Program-made: the position numbers and the translations under genes
Shown: in pieces, positions 7,711 through 16,053 of the stretch
Layout of the letters: every line of letters begins with the position of its first letter
Numbering within the stretch: position 1 is the first letter of the stretch
NCBI RefSeq assembly: GCF_014201145.1
Contig: NZ_JACHDP010000001.1
Coordinates: 6,510,001 to 6,574,000 of the forward strand
Direction of reading: 5' to 3'
DNA from: Micromonospora parathelypteridis
GTDB taxonomy: Bacteria > Actinomycetota > Actinomycetes > Mycobacteriales > Micromonosporaceae
DNA length: 64,000 nucleotides
The notes under the pieces: generated by a model
Seen by the model: only the letters and a program-made list of their open reading frames with translations
What the model was told of the DNA's origin: nothing
Databases searched by the model: none

Positions 7711-8595
7711 CTATGCGCCCAGGATGGCCTTGAGTGCCGTGTCGAGTGCCTGGTGTGCCGGGACGGGTACGTCCGGGACCACTCCGACGCCTTCCCAGTT
7801 GGTGCCGGTGACGCTGTTGATGGTCCGGGCGGTCGGCACGGTCACGAGGATGTGTTCGGTGACCGGGTGGCGGGCCGTCGGATGCGCGCCGCCACGTGTG
7901 GTCTCACCGACGACGACGGCCCGGCCGTGCGCCTGAAGGGTGTACGCCACGTCCTCGCCCCCGGAGAACGTCATCGCGCTGGTGAGCACATGGACCGGGC
8001 GGTCCGCATAGCGCGGCGCGGGCAGGTGCGCGGTCGTCCAGAACTGGCGTGTGGCGCCGGTGGACCGCTCGTAGAAGTCGTTGAGGTGCACCTGGTCGTC
8101 GCGGAAGAAGTAGCTGCACCACATCGCGGCTCCCTCCGGTGTTCCGCCGGAGCACGCGCGTAGGTCCAGGATGAGCGCGGAGCTGAGCGCGACCAGTTGC
8201 ATGGCCGCACCGATCGCGGCGGCGCCTTCGTCGGCGTACGCGATGCGCCGCACGTCGATGAGCCCGACGTTCCCGTCCAGGTGCTCGACCCGGCGGATTC
8301 CCTGGTTCTCCGCCCTGAGTAGCGCGAGGAACGCGGCCTTCCCGCCGTCCTCGTCCGCTGGATCCAGCGACTGCGGCTGGTCCGACCACAGCAGCCGCAG
8401 ATGCTTGTCCGGGCACACCTCCTGCAGGTGAGCGGTCACCGTCTCGCACAGCGCCGGCCCGTCCAGGTCGTCGTACTCGCCTGCCGCGAGACGGCGCCGG
8501 ATCGCGGCGTCGATGTCCGCGACCTTCGCAGGGAAGACGTACCCTGCCTCGATCCGATCCAGGGCCTGTTCGATTATCTGTTCGTTTGAGAGCAC
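7711..8595 (-). CDS. S41 family peptidase (tail-specific protease-like)
   Basis: About 294 residues from the GTG at 8593-8595. The N-terminal 90 residues are the helical domain found in IRBP/C-terminal processing peptidases, followed by the crotonase-like protease core: GLIDVRRI, ALILDLRACSGGTPEGAAM, and the segment TSAMTFSGGEDVAYTL carrying the candidate nucleophile serine. No signal peptide or PDZ domain is visible, so a cytoplasmic enzyme resembling IRBP-like S41 members is likely. The upstream start is uncertain because no clear ribosome-binding sequence is present. It is not obviously in an operon. Confidence 0.75.
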   Translation of the reverse strand: MLSNEQIIEQALDRIEAGYVFPAKVADIDAAIRRRLAAGEYDDLDGPALCETVTAHLQEVCPDKHLRLLWSDQPQSLDPADEDGGKAAFLALLRAENQGIRRVEHLDGNVGLIDVRRIAYADEGAAAIGAAMQLVALSSALILDLRACSGGTPEGAAMWCSYFFRDDQVHLNDFYERSTGATRQFWTTAHLPAPRYADRPVHVLTSAMTFSGGEDVAYTLQAHGRAVVVGETTRGGAHPTARHPVTEHILVTVPTARTINSVTGTNWEGVGVVPDVPVPAHQALDTALKAILGA

Positions 8596-8635
8596 GGCGG
8601 GCCACGTTAGACCACAGGCAGCCTCCTGACCACCG

Positions 8636-9310
8636 TCAGTGCGCGGCCGGCTGGGGTGCGGGCGTGAACGGGGCCAGGAGCAGATCGGTGAGGCGCCGCC
8701 TGGCGTCCTCGTCACCGCTCAGTCGCAGTGCGCCCGACTTCACCGCCGCCGCCATGGTGATCTCCTGGCCACAGACGGCCCGAAGGGTTCCGATGTCGGT
8801 GGTGAGCGTCGCGTCGGGTTCGGACGCCGGGCCGCGCCGGATCTGCACCGTCTCGTCGGCGACGTCGGCGAGGTACGTGTCGGCGTCGATGTGGAACGCG
8901 TAGCTGCCGGCGAGTTCCGGGGCTCGCGCCGGGTCGAAGGCTGCCTTGATGCTGAGCAGCAGGGAGTCGATGCCGAGAGTGCCTTCGGGTGACTGTGGAG
9001 ACTGGCTTCCCCAGCGTCCGAACTGGAGAAGGATCGGTTCCAGGGCGCGGCCCCATTCGGTGAGTTCGTAGAGGTGGACCCGCGTCGGTGGGCCCAGGTC
9101 CCGCCGGTGCACCACGCCGTGCTCGGTCAACTGGCGCAGCCGCTGGCTCAGCACGTTGGGGCTCACGCCGGGTAGGCCGCCGAGCAGATCGTTGAACCGC
9201 CGGGGGCCGAGCAGAAGGTCGCGTACCACCAGCAGCGCCCACCGCTCGCCGATGATGTCCAGTCCACGCGCGACACCGCACGGATCTCCGTAACTACGCA
9301 TGCCGCTCAT
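8636..9310 (-). CDS. HxlR-family regulator with C-terminal SCP2-like domain
   Basis: About 224 residues. Residues 10-110 are a winged helix of the HxlR type (ALDIIGERWALLVVRDLLLGPRRF-like pattern, with PNVLSQRLRQL as recognition helix). The C-terminal 90 residues resemble a sterol-carrier-protein-2 fold, a combination common in actinobacteria, possibly for ligand binding. Three closely spaced start codons exist (9319, 9310, 9301) and none has a clear ribosome-binding site. It is divergent from the pyridoxamine-oxidase-like gene at 9386, with about 75 bases between, suggesting it regulates that gene. Confidence 0.8.
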   Translation of the reverse strand: MSGMRSYGDPCGVARGLDIIGERWALLVVRDLLLGPRRFNDLLGGLPGVSPNVLSQRLRQLTEHGVVHRRDLGPPTRVHLYELTEWGRALEPILLQFGRWGSQSPQSPEGTLGIDSLLLSIKAAFDPARAPELAGSYAFHIDADTYLADVADETVQIRRGPASEPDATLTTDIGTLRAVCGQEITMAAAVKSGALRLSGDEDARRRLTDLLLAPFTPAPQPAAH

Positions 9311-9385
9311 GGCGTCCACTCTATCTCGATCCTAATTCAGGAGTATCACTTGTTCTTTAGGAGTTGGACCCCTAGCGTGGCTCTC

Positions 9386-9883
9386 ATGAGCCTGCCGCAA
9401 GGTGACGTGAAGCTGCTGGACACCCCGTTGGCGCGGCGCCTGCTCGCCGCGTCCCTGGTGGCACGCCTCGCCTACACCAGCAGGGACGGCACGCCGCGGC
9501 TGATCCCGGTGAACTTTCTGTGGACCGGCGAGGAGTTGGTCGTCGGCGCGTTCGCCGGCACGTACAAGATCCGTGACCTGAGCGCCCGGCCGGACGTGGC
9601 GGTCTGCGTCGACACCGCGGACGGGCTTCCGGAGGTGCTCATGCTGCGCGGAAAGGTCACCCTGGCGGAGGTCGAGGGCGTCCTGCCGGAGTACGCCACC
9701 ATCCAGCGCGCGGGGATGGGCGACGAGGTGGGCAACGCCTACCTGGAGGCGATAGATCAGCCGGGCCTGCGGATGGTCCGGATCGGCCTGCGCCCCACCT
9801 GGGTCGGAGTCGTCGACTTCCAGGAGCGGTTCCCGGCTCGCACACCGGAACCCGTCCGAGCCGCGCTCACCGGCGGCCAGTAA
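9386..9883 (+). CDS. Pyridoxamine 5'-phosphate oxidase-family (split-barrel flavin/F420) protein
   Basis: A 165-residue protein with the split beta-barrel signature: ARLAYTSRDGTPRLIPVNFLW near the start, then GTYKIRDLSARPDVAVCVDT and VLMLRGKVTL. Such proteins bind FMN or F420 and reduce small substrates; without more context the cofactor is open. It may start at GTG 9377, nine bases earlier in the same frame. It is divergent from the HxlR-type regulator and is the probable target of that regulator. The following dihydrofolate-reductase-like gene is 57 bases downstream. Confidence 0.78.
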   Translation: MSLPQGDVKLLDTPLARRLLAASLVARLAYTSRDGTPRLIPVNFLWTGEELVVGAFAGTYKIRDLSARPDVAVCVDTADGLPEVLMLRGKVTLAEVEGVLPEYATIQRAGMGDEVGNAYLEAIDQPGLRMVRIGLRPTWVGVVDFQERFPARTPEPVRAALTGGQ

Positions 9884-9940
9884 CCAGCACGCCGAGGACC
9901 CGGATCCCCGGGGCTCGCCGCACCATGACGGAGGACGACG

Positions 9941-10525
9941 TTGCGCAAGATTGTCGTGTCGATGTGGATCACCCTGGACGGATTCGTCGCCGGCCCCGAC
10001 GACGAGATGGACTGGCTCCTGGCCGACGATCACCTGCAAAAATACGAGCGGACCCTGGTGGACGACGCCGGCAGCCTGATGCTGGGCCGGATCACGCACG
10101 CCGACTTCGCCAGCCACTGGCCGCCGACCGCCCAGAACCCCGACCAGCCGGACGACGTACGAGGGTATGCCCAACGCCTCGACGCGCTGGAGAAGATCGT
10201 CGTCTCCGCCTCGGGGAACACCGCGACCTGGACGAACACCCGCAGGCTCACCCATCTCGACCCCGACGAGATCACCGAACTCAAGCGTGGGGCCGGCGGC
10301 GACATCGTGGTCTACGGCAGTCTCACCCTGATCCGGTCCCTCGCCGATCTCCGGCTCATCGACGAGCTGCACCTCCTGGTGCATCCCCTGTTCCTTCGCC
10401 AGGGCAAGGCGCTGTTCGACGGTGGTCAGCCGCCGGCACGGCTGGAGTTGGTGTCCGCCGAACCCTTCGCCTCCGGGGTCGTCCTCCTGAAGTACCACCC
10501 AACCGACGACACCCGGGCCGGCTGA
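9941..10525 (+). CDS. Dihydrofolate reductase-like (RibD C-terminal domain) protein, paralogue 1
   Basis: A 194-residue protein starting at TTG with GGAGG six to seven bases upstream. It opens RKIVVSMWITLDGFVAGPDDEMDW, typical of the RibD_C branch of the dihydrofolate reductase superfamily, with the later GGDIVVYGSLTLIRSL and IDELHLLVHPLFLRQGKALF. These NADPH-dependent reductases are mostly unassigned, many being called DHFR-like because of the fold. It is one of three such genes within 8 kb; the others are at 14480 and 17098. Confidence 0.85.
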   Translation: MRKIVVSMWITLDGFVAGPDDEMDWLLADDHLQKYERTLVDDAGSLMLGRITHADFASHWPPTAQNPDQPDDVRGYAQRLDALEKIVVSASGNTATWTNTRRLTHLDPDEITELKRGAGGDIVVYGSLTLIRSLADLRLIDELHLLVHPLFLRQGKALFDGGQPPARLELVSAEPFASGVVLLKYHPTDDTRAG

Positions 10526-10607
10526 GACAGCGTCGCGCCGGCTGAGGTTCGGCGCCGGCCGTTGGCGCGTACCGTGATCGGCTCACGAGGTGACGGCCCG
10601 CCGTCTG

Positions 10608-11237
10608 CTATTCGTGGCCGAGCCAGGTGGCGACGCACGCCTCATTGCCCTCGGCGTCGGCCAGGACCCACCACCTGGGCGCGTGCGCGTCGGAGACCAG
10701 GTGGCCGCCGGCGGCCAGGGCGGCGGCGATGCGAGCCTCTGCCTGATCGTGCGGGACAGCTATGTCGAGGTGCATGCGGTTGCGCTGTGGGCGCGCCTCG
10801 TCCATCGGCTGCAACCCGAAGCCCGGGCCGCGGCGCGACGGGTCGGACAGGTAGTCGTCGCCAATCTGCCGATAGCCGAGCAGCGCCCGCCAGAACGGCA
10901 GCACGTCCGCGCCGGCGAGTGCGTCAAGGGTGACGTTGACGAGCTGGACGGCGGTCGGATCGGCGGGGATGCCCAGCTCCTTGGCGGCGGACGAGATGCG
11001 CCGGGCCAACGAGACGTCGCGCCGAGTCAGGCTCACCGTGACGCCGGTGCCGCGCAGGTCGACGGCGAGGTGCTGCTGCTGGGCCTCGTCGGCGAGCCGG
11101 CCGATCTCATCGACGAGCGCGACGCCCTTGGTCAGCGATCCGGTCGGGAAGTAGGCCGAGACCAGGTGGTAGAGGCAGCGCCAGTCCTCGACACCGTCGG
11201 CCGCGTGGAACTGCGCGGCCGTGATCTGCCCAGTCAT
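10608..11237 (-). CDS. Pterin-carbinolamine-dehydratase-like / glyoxalase (VOC) fusion protein
   Basis: A 209-residue protein. The first 90 residues resemble 4a-hydroxytetrahydrobiopterin dehydratase (GTGVTVSLTRRDVSLARRIS), although the usual histidine motif is weak. The rest is a glyoxalase/VOC domain (VTLDALAGADVLPFWRALLG, then HLDIAVPHDQAEARIAAALA). The fusion is known in actinobacteria but its reaction is not established. The ATG overlaps the stop of the upstream membrane-protein gene by four bases, so both are likely made from one message. Confidence 0.75.
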   Translation of the reverse strand: MTGQITAAQFHAADGVEDWRCLYHLVSAYFPTGSLTKGVALVDEIGRLADEAQQQHLAVDLRGTGVTVSLTRRDVSLARRISSAAKELGIPADPTAVQLVNVTLDALAGADVLPFWRALLGYRQIGDDYLSDPSRRGPGFGLQPMDEARPQRNRMHLDIAVPHDQAEARIAAALAAGGHLVSDAHAPRWWVLADAEGNEACVATWLGHE

Positions 11238-11614
11238 GCCCGTGCCCGACGTCGGGTGAGCGCGTCGTGGAGGTCGAAGACGACGAGCGAGAGCGGCACG
11301 AAGACCCACAGTTGGAGAACGGTGTAGCGGCGCAACTCCCGGCCAACGTCGACGCCGGCCAACTCGGCGTCGAGGGCGCCGGGCCGCATCAGCATGATCG
11401 CGTACGCGGACAGCGGGGCGTAGTTGAGACCCGCACCGATGAACCACAGGCCGAATGCTCGGTCGCCGAGGCCGCTCGATGACGCCAGTAGCCAGCTGCC
11501 CAACGTCACCATGGCAACCACGCCGATGAGGAACTCGGCCAGAATGATGAGCCGCCGGCGGCGGGTTCCTCGGGTGCCGTACATGTCGACGGCCGCCAAT
11601 CGACGAACGTTCAT
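11234..11614 (-). CDS. Membrane protein of unknown function
   Basis: A 126-residue protein with three to four hydrophobic segments (about residues 22-45, 52-75 and 95-115) and a basic N-terminus and C-terminus. No family recognised. It is the upstream member of a two-gene unit with the PCD-VOC fusion gene (four-base overlap of stop and start), so a shared function is possible but unknown. Confidence 0.6.
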   Translation of the reverse strand: MNVRRLAAVDMYGTRGTRRRRLIILAEFLIGVVAMVTLGSWLLASSSGLGDRAFGLWFIGAGLNYAPLSAYAIMLMRPGALDAELAGVDVGRELRRYTVLQLWVFVPLSLVVFDLHDALTRRRARA

Positions 11615-11647
11615 CAGGCGATGGTGCCACCGGTGGGCAACGGTGGG

Positions 11648-12721
11648 TTATTCGAAGAACTTGATGCTGAACCCGGTGTCGGTCGTCGGGCCGGGCACGT
11701 TCGCGCGGCGGTAGGTGGTGTTGCCCCACCAGCAGAAGGTGCCGGTGTACCAGTAGCGGTTCTCCCAGGAGTACGGGGTGCCCTTGGGTACGGCGTGGAA
11801 CATCAGCGGGAACCTCGGCCCGGCGGGTGGGCTCGTGGCGATGTCACCGTTGAGCAGCACGAAGCTGTGGTGGCCAGGCCCGTTCACGTGCAGGGTGGGA
11901 TCCCAGCCGGCCATCATGGTGGCGCGGTTCGAGCCGAACAGGCAGCCGTTCGACTTGTACCAGTCCCACACGTACGTCGGATCGCCGCCGGCGCGCAGTC
12001 GCAGGTCGGCGAGACAGTACTGGTCACTCCAGCTGCCGTTGGCGGAGTAGACGATGTGGAGCTGCCCGTTCGGGTCCCTGATCGCCTCGGGGGACTCGTT
12101 GATGTACGGGTTGCCGACGACGCGCTCCCAGCTCTCCCGGGGTTGGGAGATGATGAACCGGTTGCCGGTCGGGGTGAGTGGATCGCTCATTCGGCTGAGG
12201 TAGATGTTCTGTTCGACGTTGGTGTCGCCGGCCCACCCCGACCAGACGAACCACCGCTGCCCGTTGAAGGTGAACATGCTGCCGTCGATGGCCCACTTGC
12301 CGCCGGGCAGCGCGAGCTGCCGCTCGGCCGTGTAGCCGCTGGCCGGCGACGCCGAGCTGATCGCGTACATGCGGTGTGCGGCGCCGCGACCGGCGGTGAA
12401 GTAGATGTAGTAGCGGCCGCCATCGGTGATGATCTCCGGGGCCCAGACCTCACCGAGGTTGCGGCTGTCCGTCCACACCTGTCGCGCGGGTGCGGCGGCG
12501 AGCGCGTCGGTTGACGCTGCCTGCCGCACGGCGATCCCGCCGTTGAGCGACTGGACGGAGATGTAGGTGGCGCCGACGCGGATCACGCTCGGGTCGGCAG
12601 CCCGCAGGCTCGTCTGCCCGGCGGCTGCCGGTCCGGCACCGGCAGTGGACAGGCCGGCGGCGAGCACGGCGGCCAGCAGGACGGAGAGGATGCGCGGAAG
12701 GGTTCGGTCGCCCACGTTCAC
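11648..12721 (-). CDS. Secreted glycoside hydrolase family 43-like protein
   Basis: A 357-residue protein with a clear Sec signal peptide (VLLAAVLAAGLSTAGAGPAAAG). After cleavage the five-bladed propeller pattern of GH43 appears: LRAADPSVIRVG carries the usual catalytic base aspartate, EVWAPEIITDGGRYYIYFTA the second acidic position, and ESPEAIRDPNGQLHIVYSA the probable general acid glutamate. GH43 enzymes hydrolyse arabinan or xylan side chains outside the cell. Exact substrate unknown; some members of this branch have unassigned activity. No carbohydrate-binding module is present. It stands alone, convergent with nothing. Confidence 0.72.
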   Translation of the reverse strand: MNVGDRTLPRILSVLLAAVLAAGLSTAGAGPAAAGQTSLRAADPSVIRVGATYISVQSLNGGIAVRQAASTDALAAAPARQVWTDSRNLGEVWAPEIITDGGRYYIYFTAGRGAAHRMYAISSASPASGYTAERQLALPGGKWAIDGSMFTFNGQRWFVWSGWAGDTNVEQNIYLSRMSDPLTPTGNRFIISQPRESWERVVGNPYINESPEAIRDPNGQLHIVYSANGSWSDQYCLADLRLRAGGDPTYVWDWYKSNGCLFGSNRATMMAGWDPTLHVNGPGHHSFVLLNGDIATSPPAGPRFPLMFHAVPKGTPYSWENRYWYTGTFCWWGNTTYRRANVPGPTTDTGFSIKFFE

Positions 12722-12985
12722 GATCGGGGCTCCTTTCAGCTGGCCGTTGGCCGGCCCTCAGTCACGTCGGGTCCGGTCGGTCGTCTCCGGCAGTGGCCGG
12801 AGTGGACTGCCTGAACTCGCTGACCGTTAGGACGTTGCCACAACGTCACTCACACGGCCACTGCTGAGGCAGCGCGGTGAGGGCCCGGCTCACGGTGCCG
12901 CACGAAGGTGCGTAAAACGCGGGCGCTTTGCCTTTGCCGGATTCGGTAGTCTGCCGCAGTCGTCGATCAACGGGGGAGTTCGGCC

Positions 12986-13729
12986 ATGGTTCGCAAGTGG
13001 ATGCTCGTCGGCCTGCTGGCGCTGCTGGCGGGCTGTGACTCGGGCGGTAACGCCGTGCCGGAACCGGCCCCCGCTGACCCGCTCGCGCAGGTGCGGGCCG
13101 CGGCCGCCAAGACCGCCAAGGGGTCGGCGCACGTGACGTTGAGCGTGCCCAACGTCGAGGTCGTCGGCGACACCGACCCGGCGGGAAAGGCGCTGACCTT
13201 GACGGTCACCACGGGTACCGGCGGCGAAACCGTCGACTCCAAGGTGCGGGTGGTTGGCGATGACGCCTGGATGACGCTGGGCTCGACCTACCTGCCGAAC
13301 CTCGACCCGACGAAGTTCATCTGGTTCCCGACGTCGGAGTTCGCCACGGCGTCCCTGGTGCATCTGGGGGACACGTTCGACCCAGCGGGGATCAAGGGTT
13401 TCTCCGCGGCGATGACGGCCGCCACGCGTACGGGGGAGGGCACCTACACCGGCACGCTCGACTTCACCGTGGCGCCAGCGAAGGTGTCCCGAGGGCTCCT
13501 GCCGGCGACGGCCGAGCAGTTAGAGCACCACGGTGGTGTGTCGCAGTCCGTGCCGTACGAGGCGTCGGTGGACGCTCAGGGCTACCTGATTGCGCTGACG
13601 GTCACGCTGCCGACTTTTGCAAGCACGGCCAGGTTCTCCGACTTCGGCAAGCACGTCAAGATCGACAAACCCAGCGCGGCCGAGGTTACCGAGGTGCCGG
13701 ACGGGTTGCGCCGCCTCCTGGCGAGCTAG
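12986..13729 (+). CDS. LppX/LprAFG-type lipoprotein
   Basis: A 247-residue lipoprotein. The N-terminus has a basic-hydrophobic signal followed by lipobox LLAGC, with the lipidated cysteine at residue 17. The mature part reads like the LppX/LprG fold of actinobacteria: a helix rich in alanine (DPLAQVRAAAAKTAKGSAH), VTLSVPNVEVVGDTDPAGKA, and a C-terminal repeat of strands with VPYEASVDAQGYLIALTVTL. In mycobacteria this fold carries lipids to the envelope; here the ligand is unknown. No clear operon partner. Confidence 0.72.
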   Translation: MVRKWMLVGLLALLAGCDSGGNAVPEPAPADPLAQVRAAAAKTAKGSAHVTLSVPNVEVVGDTDPAGKALTLTVTTGTGGETVDSKVRVVGDDAWMTLGSTYLPNLDPTKFIWFPTSEFATASLVHLGDTFDPAGIKGFSAAMTAATRTGEGTYTGTLDFTVAPAKVSRGLLPATAEQLEHHGGVSQSVPYEASVDAQGYLIALTVTLPTFASTARFSDFGKHVKIDKPSAAEVTEVPDGLRRLLAS

Positions 13730-13833
13730 ATGCTCGGGGACTGGGCGACCGCGATGGTGATTGTTTCGGCGTCGGACAACTTCGGTGGCCGCCCTTCGTG
13801 TCGGCGGCCTCGGGTCTGGCAACGAAGTCCTGC

Positions 13834-14412
13834 CTACAGGTCCATTGCGTAGACCCGGACCTGGCGGCCGGTGTCCGGCTGCACGGTTTCGCGTTCCAGC
13901 GACATGCCCAGCTTGACCATCACCCGCGCGGACGCCTCGTTGCCGACGACGTGGATGCTGACCAGCCGCCGCAGGGCTAGCTCGGCCCGAGTGTGGGCGA
14001 CAACCGCCTGGGCCGCCTCGGTGGCCAGGCCCCGGCCCCAGTACGCGCGGCCGAGCCGCCAGCCGATCTCCACGGCCGGCATGATCTCGGGCAGGAAGGT
14101 CGGCACCGCCAGCCCCGTGAAACCGGCCAACTCGCCGGTCTCTTTGATTTCCACCGCGTACAGGCCGAAGCCGTGCTCGTCCCAGTGCCGCTGATAGATG
14201 GCCAGACGCTCCGCGGTCGCGGCCCGGTCCAGGGTGCGACCGTCATGGATGTAGCGCATCACCTCGGGCTGCGCGTTGACCGCGGCGAACCCGTCCAGAT
14301 CATCGCTTCGCCAGCGACGCAACAGCAGCCGCGGAGTTTCCAGGGACGTGGCATCAAGGGAGCTTGTCAGGTCAGGCACCTCCCCTTCGTAGCATTTCGG
14401 CGCGCCGCGCAT
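13834..14412 (-). CDS. GNAT N-acetyltransferase (RimJ-like)
   Basis: About 192 residues. The GNAT pattern is clear: TPRLLLRRWRSDDLDGFAAVN at the start, GLYAVEIKETGELAGFTGLA, and EIGWRLGRAYWGRGLATEAAQ with the R/Q-x-x-G-x-G/A acetyl-CoA loop. It is most like RimJ/RimL-type acetyltransferases that modify protein N-termini or small amines. The start is uncertain; a GTG at 14377-14379 directly abuts a GGGGAGG, too close to be used, so the upstream ATG is taken. Confidence 0.8.
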   Translation of the reverse strand: MRGAPKCYEGEVPDLTSSLDATSLETPRLLLRRWRSDDLDGFAAVNAQPEVMRYIHDGRTLDRAATAERLAIYQRHWDEHGFGLYAVEIKETGELAGFTGLAVPTFLPEIMPAVEIGWRLGRAYWGRGLATEAAQAVVAHTRAELALRRLVSIHVVGNEASARVMVKLGMSLERETVQPDTGRQVRVYAMDL

Positions 14413-14479
14413 CACGGCGGGGAGCAGAAGCTCGGCGACGTCCGTGCAGGGGACTCCTTCGCGTACCCGGTCAGATCGG

Positions 14480-15061
14480 TCAACGGCGCACCCGATAGCG
14501 CAGGTGAAGCACCCGGTTGCCCTGAAGCACCACGTCAGGCTCCTCCAACAGGTGCTGCGCGTCGACCGACCCGAAGTAGCGCTTTCCAGACCCGAACACC
14601 ACGGGTACGACGTCCATGCGCACCTCGTCGATCAGGCCCGCGGCAAGCACCTGGCCGCCGACGTCGCCAGCGGCGACCTCGACCATGCGGTCACCCGCAA
14701 GCTCCTGTGCCTTGGCCACGGCTGCCTTGACGCCGTCGACGAAGTAAAACGGCGCCTCGGGGTCCCAGCCCTCGGGCTCCGGTCGGTGCGTCACGACGAC
14801 CACGTGGTCGATCCCGCTCGGAGGCTTCCCGTCCCAGCCGTCCGTCATGTCGAAGACGTGGCGGCCCGCGATTGTCACCGCGATCTGGTCCCAGTACGCA
14901 CGGGTGTAGTCGTAGGACGTCTGCGACACCTTCAGCACTCCGCTGTCGTCCAACGGGACGTCACCGCTGGTCAACCAGTCGAACAGGGGTCCGGGCTGAT
15001 CGTTCTCATCCGCGATGAAGCCGTCCACCGACACCGAGCTGTACATGACCACCTTGCCCAC
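14480..15061 (-). CDS. Dihydrofolate reductase-like (RibD C-terminal domain) protein, paralogue 2
   Basis: A 193-residue protein from the GTG at 15059-15061 with AGGAG five to six bases upstream. It opens VMYSSVSVDGFIADENDQPG and has HVFDMTDGWDGKPP and the GQVLAAGLIDEVRMDVVPV strand of the RibD_C family. The longer reading frame upstream belongs to another gene's antisense and should be discarded. Same family as 9941 and 17098 but only distantly similar in the middle. Confidence 0.85.
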   Translation of the reverse strand: MGKVVMYSSVSVDGFIADENDQPGPLFDWLTSGDVPLDDSGVLKVSQTSYDYTRAYWDQIAVTIAGRHVFDMTDGWDGKPPSGIDHVVVVTHRPEPEGWDPEAPFYFVDGVKAAVAKAQELAGDRMVEVAAGDVGGQVLAAGLIDEVRMDVVPVVFGSGKRYFGSVDAQHLLEEPDVVLQGNRVLHLRYRVRR

Positions 15062-15126
15062 GGGCTCTCCTATGCTTTGAGGTGCCGCCAAGTTAGCGTG
15101 TCGTGAGCTGTCGCTCTTGTAAGAAA

Positions 15127-15972
15127 TCAATCGGCCGGCAGCGGCCAGCCGTCCAGCGTGTGGCCGGGATGTTCGCGCAGGAACCGCCGCCGGACTTCGA
15201 CGTACCGGGTCGGCGTGAGCCCGGTGAACGCCCGGAACTCGTGGCCGAAGTGGGCCTGGTCGAAGTAGCCCGCGCCACTGGCGAGGTCGGCCCAGTCGAC
15301 CGGTTCGGCGGGGTTGATCGCGAACACGGTGGCGACGAAGCGGTAGGAGCGGGCCAGCCGCTTCGGCGTGACGCCGACGAGCTCCTTGAACCGCTGTGCC
15401 AGATGAGTGCTGCTGACGCCGGCTGAAACCCTCAGGTCGTCGATGGCCACCGCCCCGCCGGTCGCAGCGATGACGCTGCTCGCATGGCGGACCAGCCCCA
15501 AGCCGGCCGGGTCGCCTAGCCGTCGCATCAGCTCCTCCTCGAGCAGCGTCAGCATCTCGTGCGGTTCGCCCGCCGTGGCCAGCCGGTCTCGCAACTCGGC
15601 GATGGCGGGTCGACCCCAAACCTGCTCTACCGTCACCGGCCGGTCACACAACTCGGCCGCGGGCATCGGCAGGAACGGCGCCAGCCCCCACGGCTTGAAG
15701 TGCACGCCGACGGACCGGGTCCGGAGTGGGTAGCCGAACTCCAACGCGCGGGTGGGCGTGGTGACCACGCAGCCGTCGGCGTACTCGGCCGTCTCGATGT
15801 CGGCGTCGGCGCGGATGCGGAACGGCGCCCCGAGGTTGACGATGAGCAACACCGCCGGACTTGCCGGCAGCGTCAGCCGGGCGTACGGCGGCGCACCCTC
15901 CAGGTAGTAGAGGTCGTCGATCAGCCCGTCCAGCGGCGGTCGCGGAACTCTGGACACGTACTCCACGCCCAC
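15127..15972 (-). CDS. AraC-family transcriptional regulator
   Basis: A 281-residue protein. The N-terminal 160 residues form a cupin-like ligand domain with a DUF6597-type beginning (RVPRPPLDGLIDDLYYLEG). The C-terminal 100 residues hold two helix-turn-helix motifs: VAIDDLRVSAGVSSTHLAQRF and WADLASGAGYFDQAHFGHEF, ending in the AraC signature GLTPTRYVEVRR. It is probably divergent in function from the beta-lactamase behind it (16054) and lies upstream of the RibD_C gene, which is about 65 bases past its stop on the same strand, so it may regulate that gene. Confidence 0.88.
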   Translation of the reverse strand: MGVEYVSRVPRPPLDGLIDDLYYLEGAPPYARLTLPASPAVLLIVNLGAPFRIRADADIETAEYADGCVVTTPTRALEFGYPLRTRSVGVHFKPWGLAPFLPMPAAELCDRPVTVEQVWGRPAIAELRDRLATAGEPHEMLTLLEEELMRRLGDPAGLGLVRHASSVIAATGGAVAIDDLRVSAGVSSTHLAQRFKELVGVTPKRLARSYRFVATVFAINPAEPVDWADLASGAGYFDQAHFGHEFRAFTGLTPTRYVEVRRRFLREHPGHTLDGWPLPAD

Positions 15973-16053
15973 AGTATCGACGCCCGCCAGCGCGGCTGGA
16001 CGTCTCGGCGCGCGCGCCGGCGGGGCGCGAGTTCGACGACAACCGTCCGCCGG

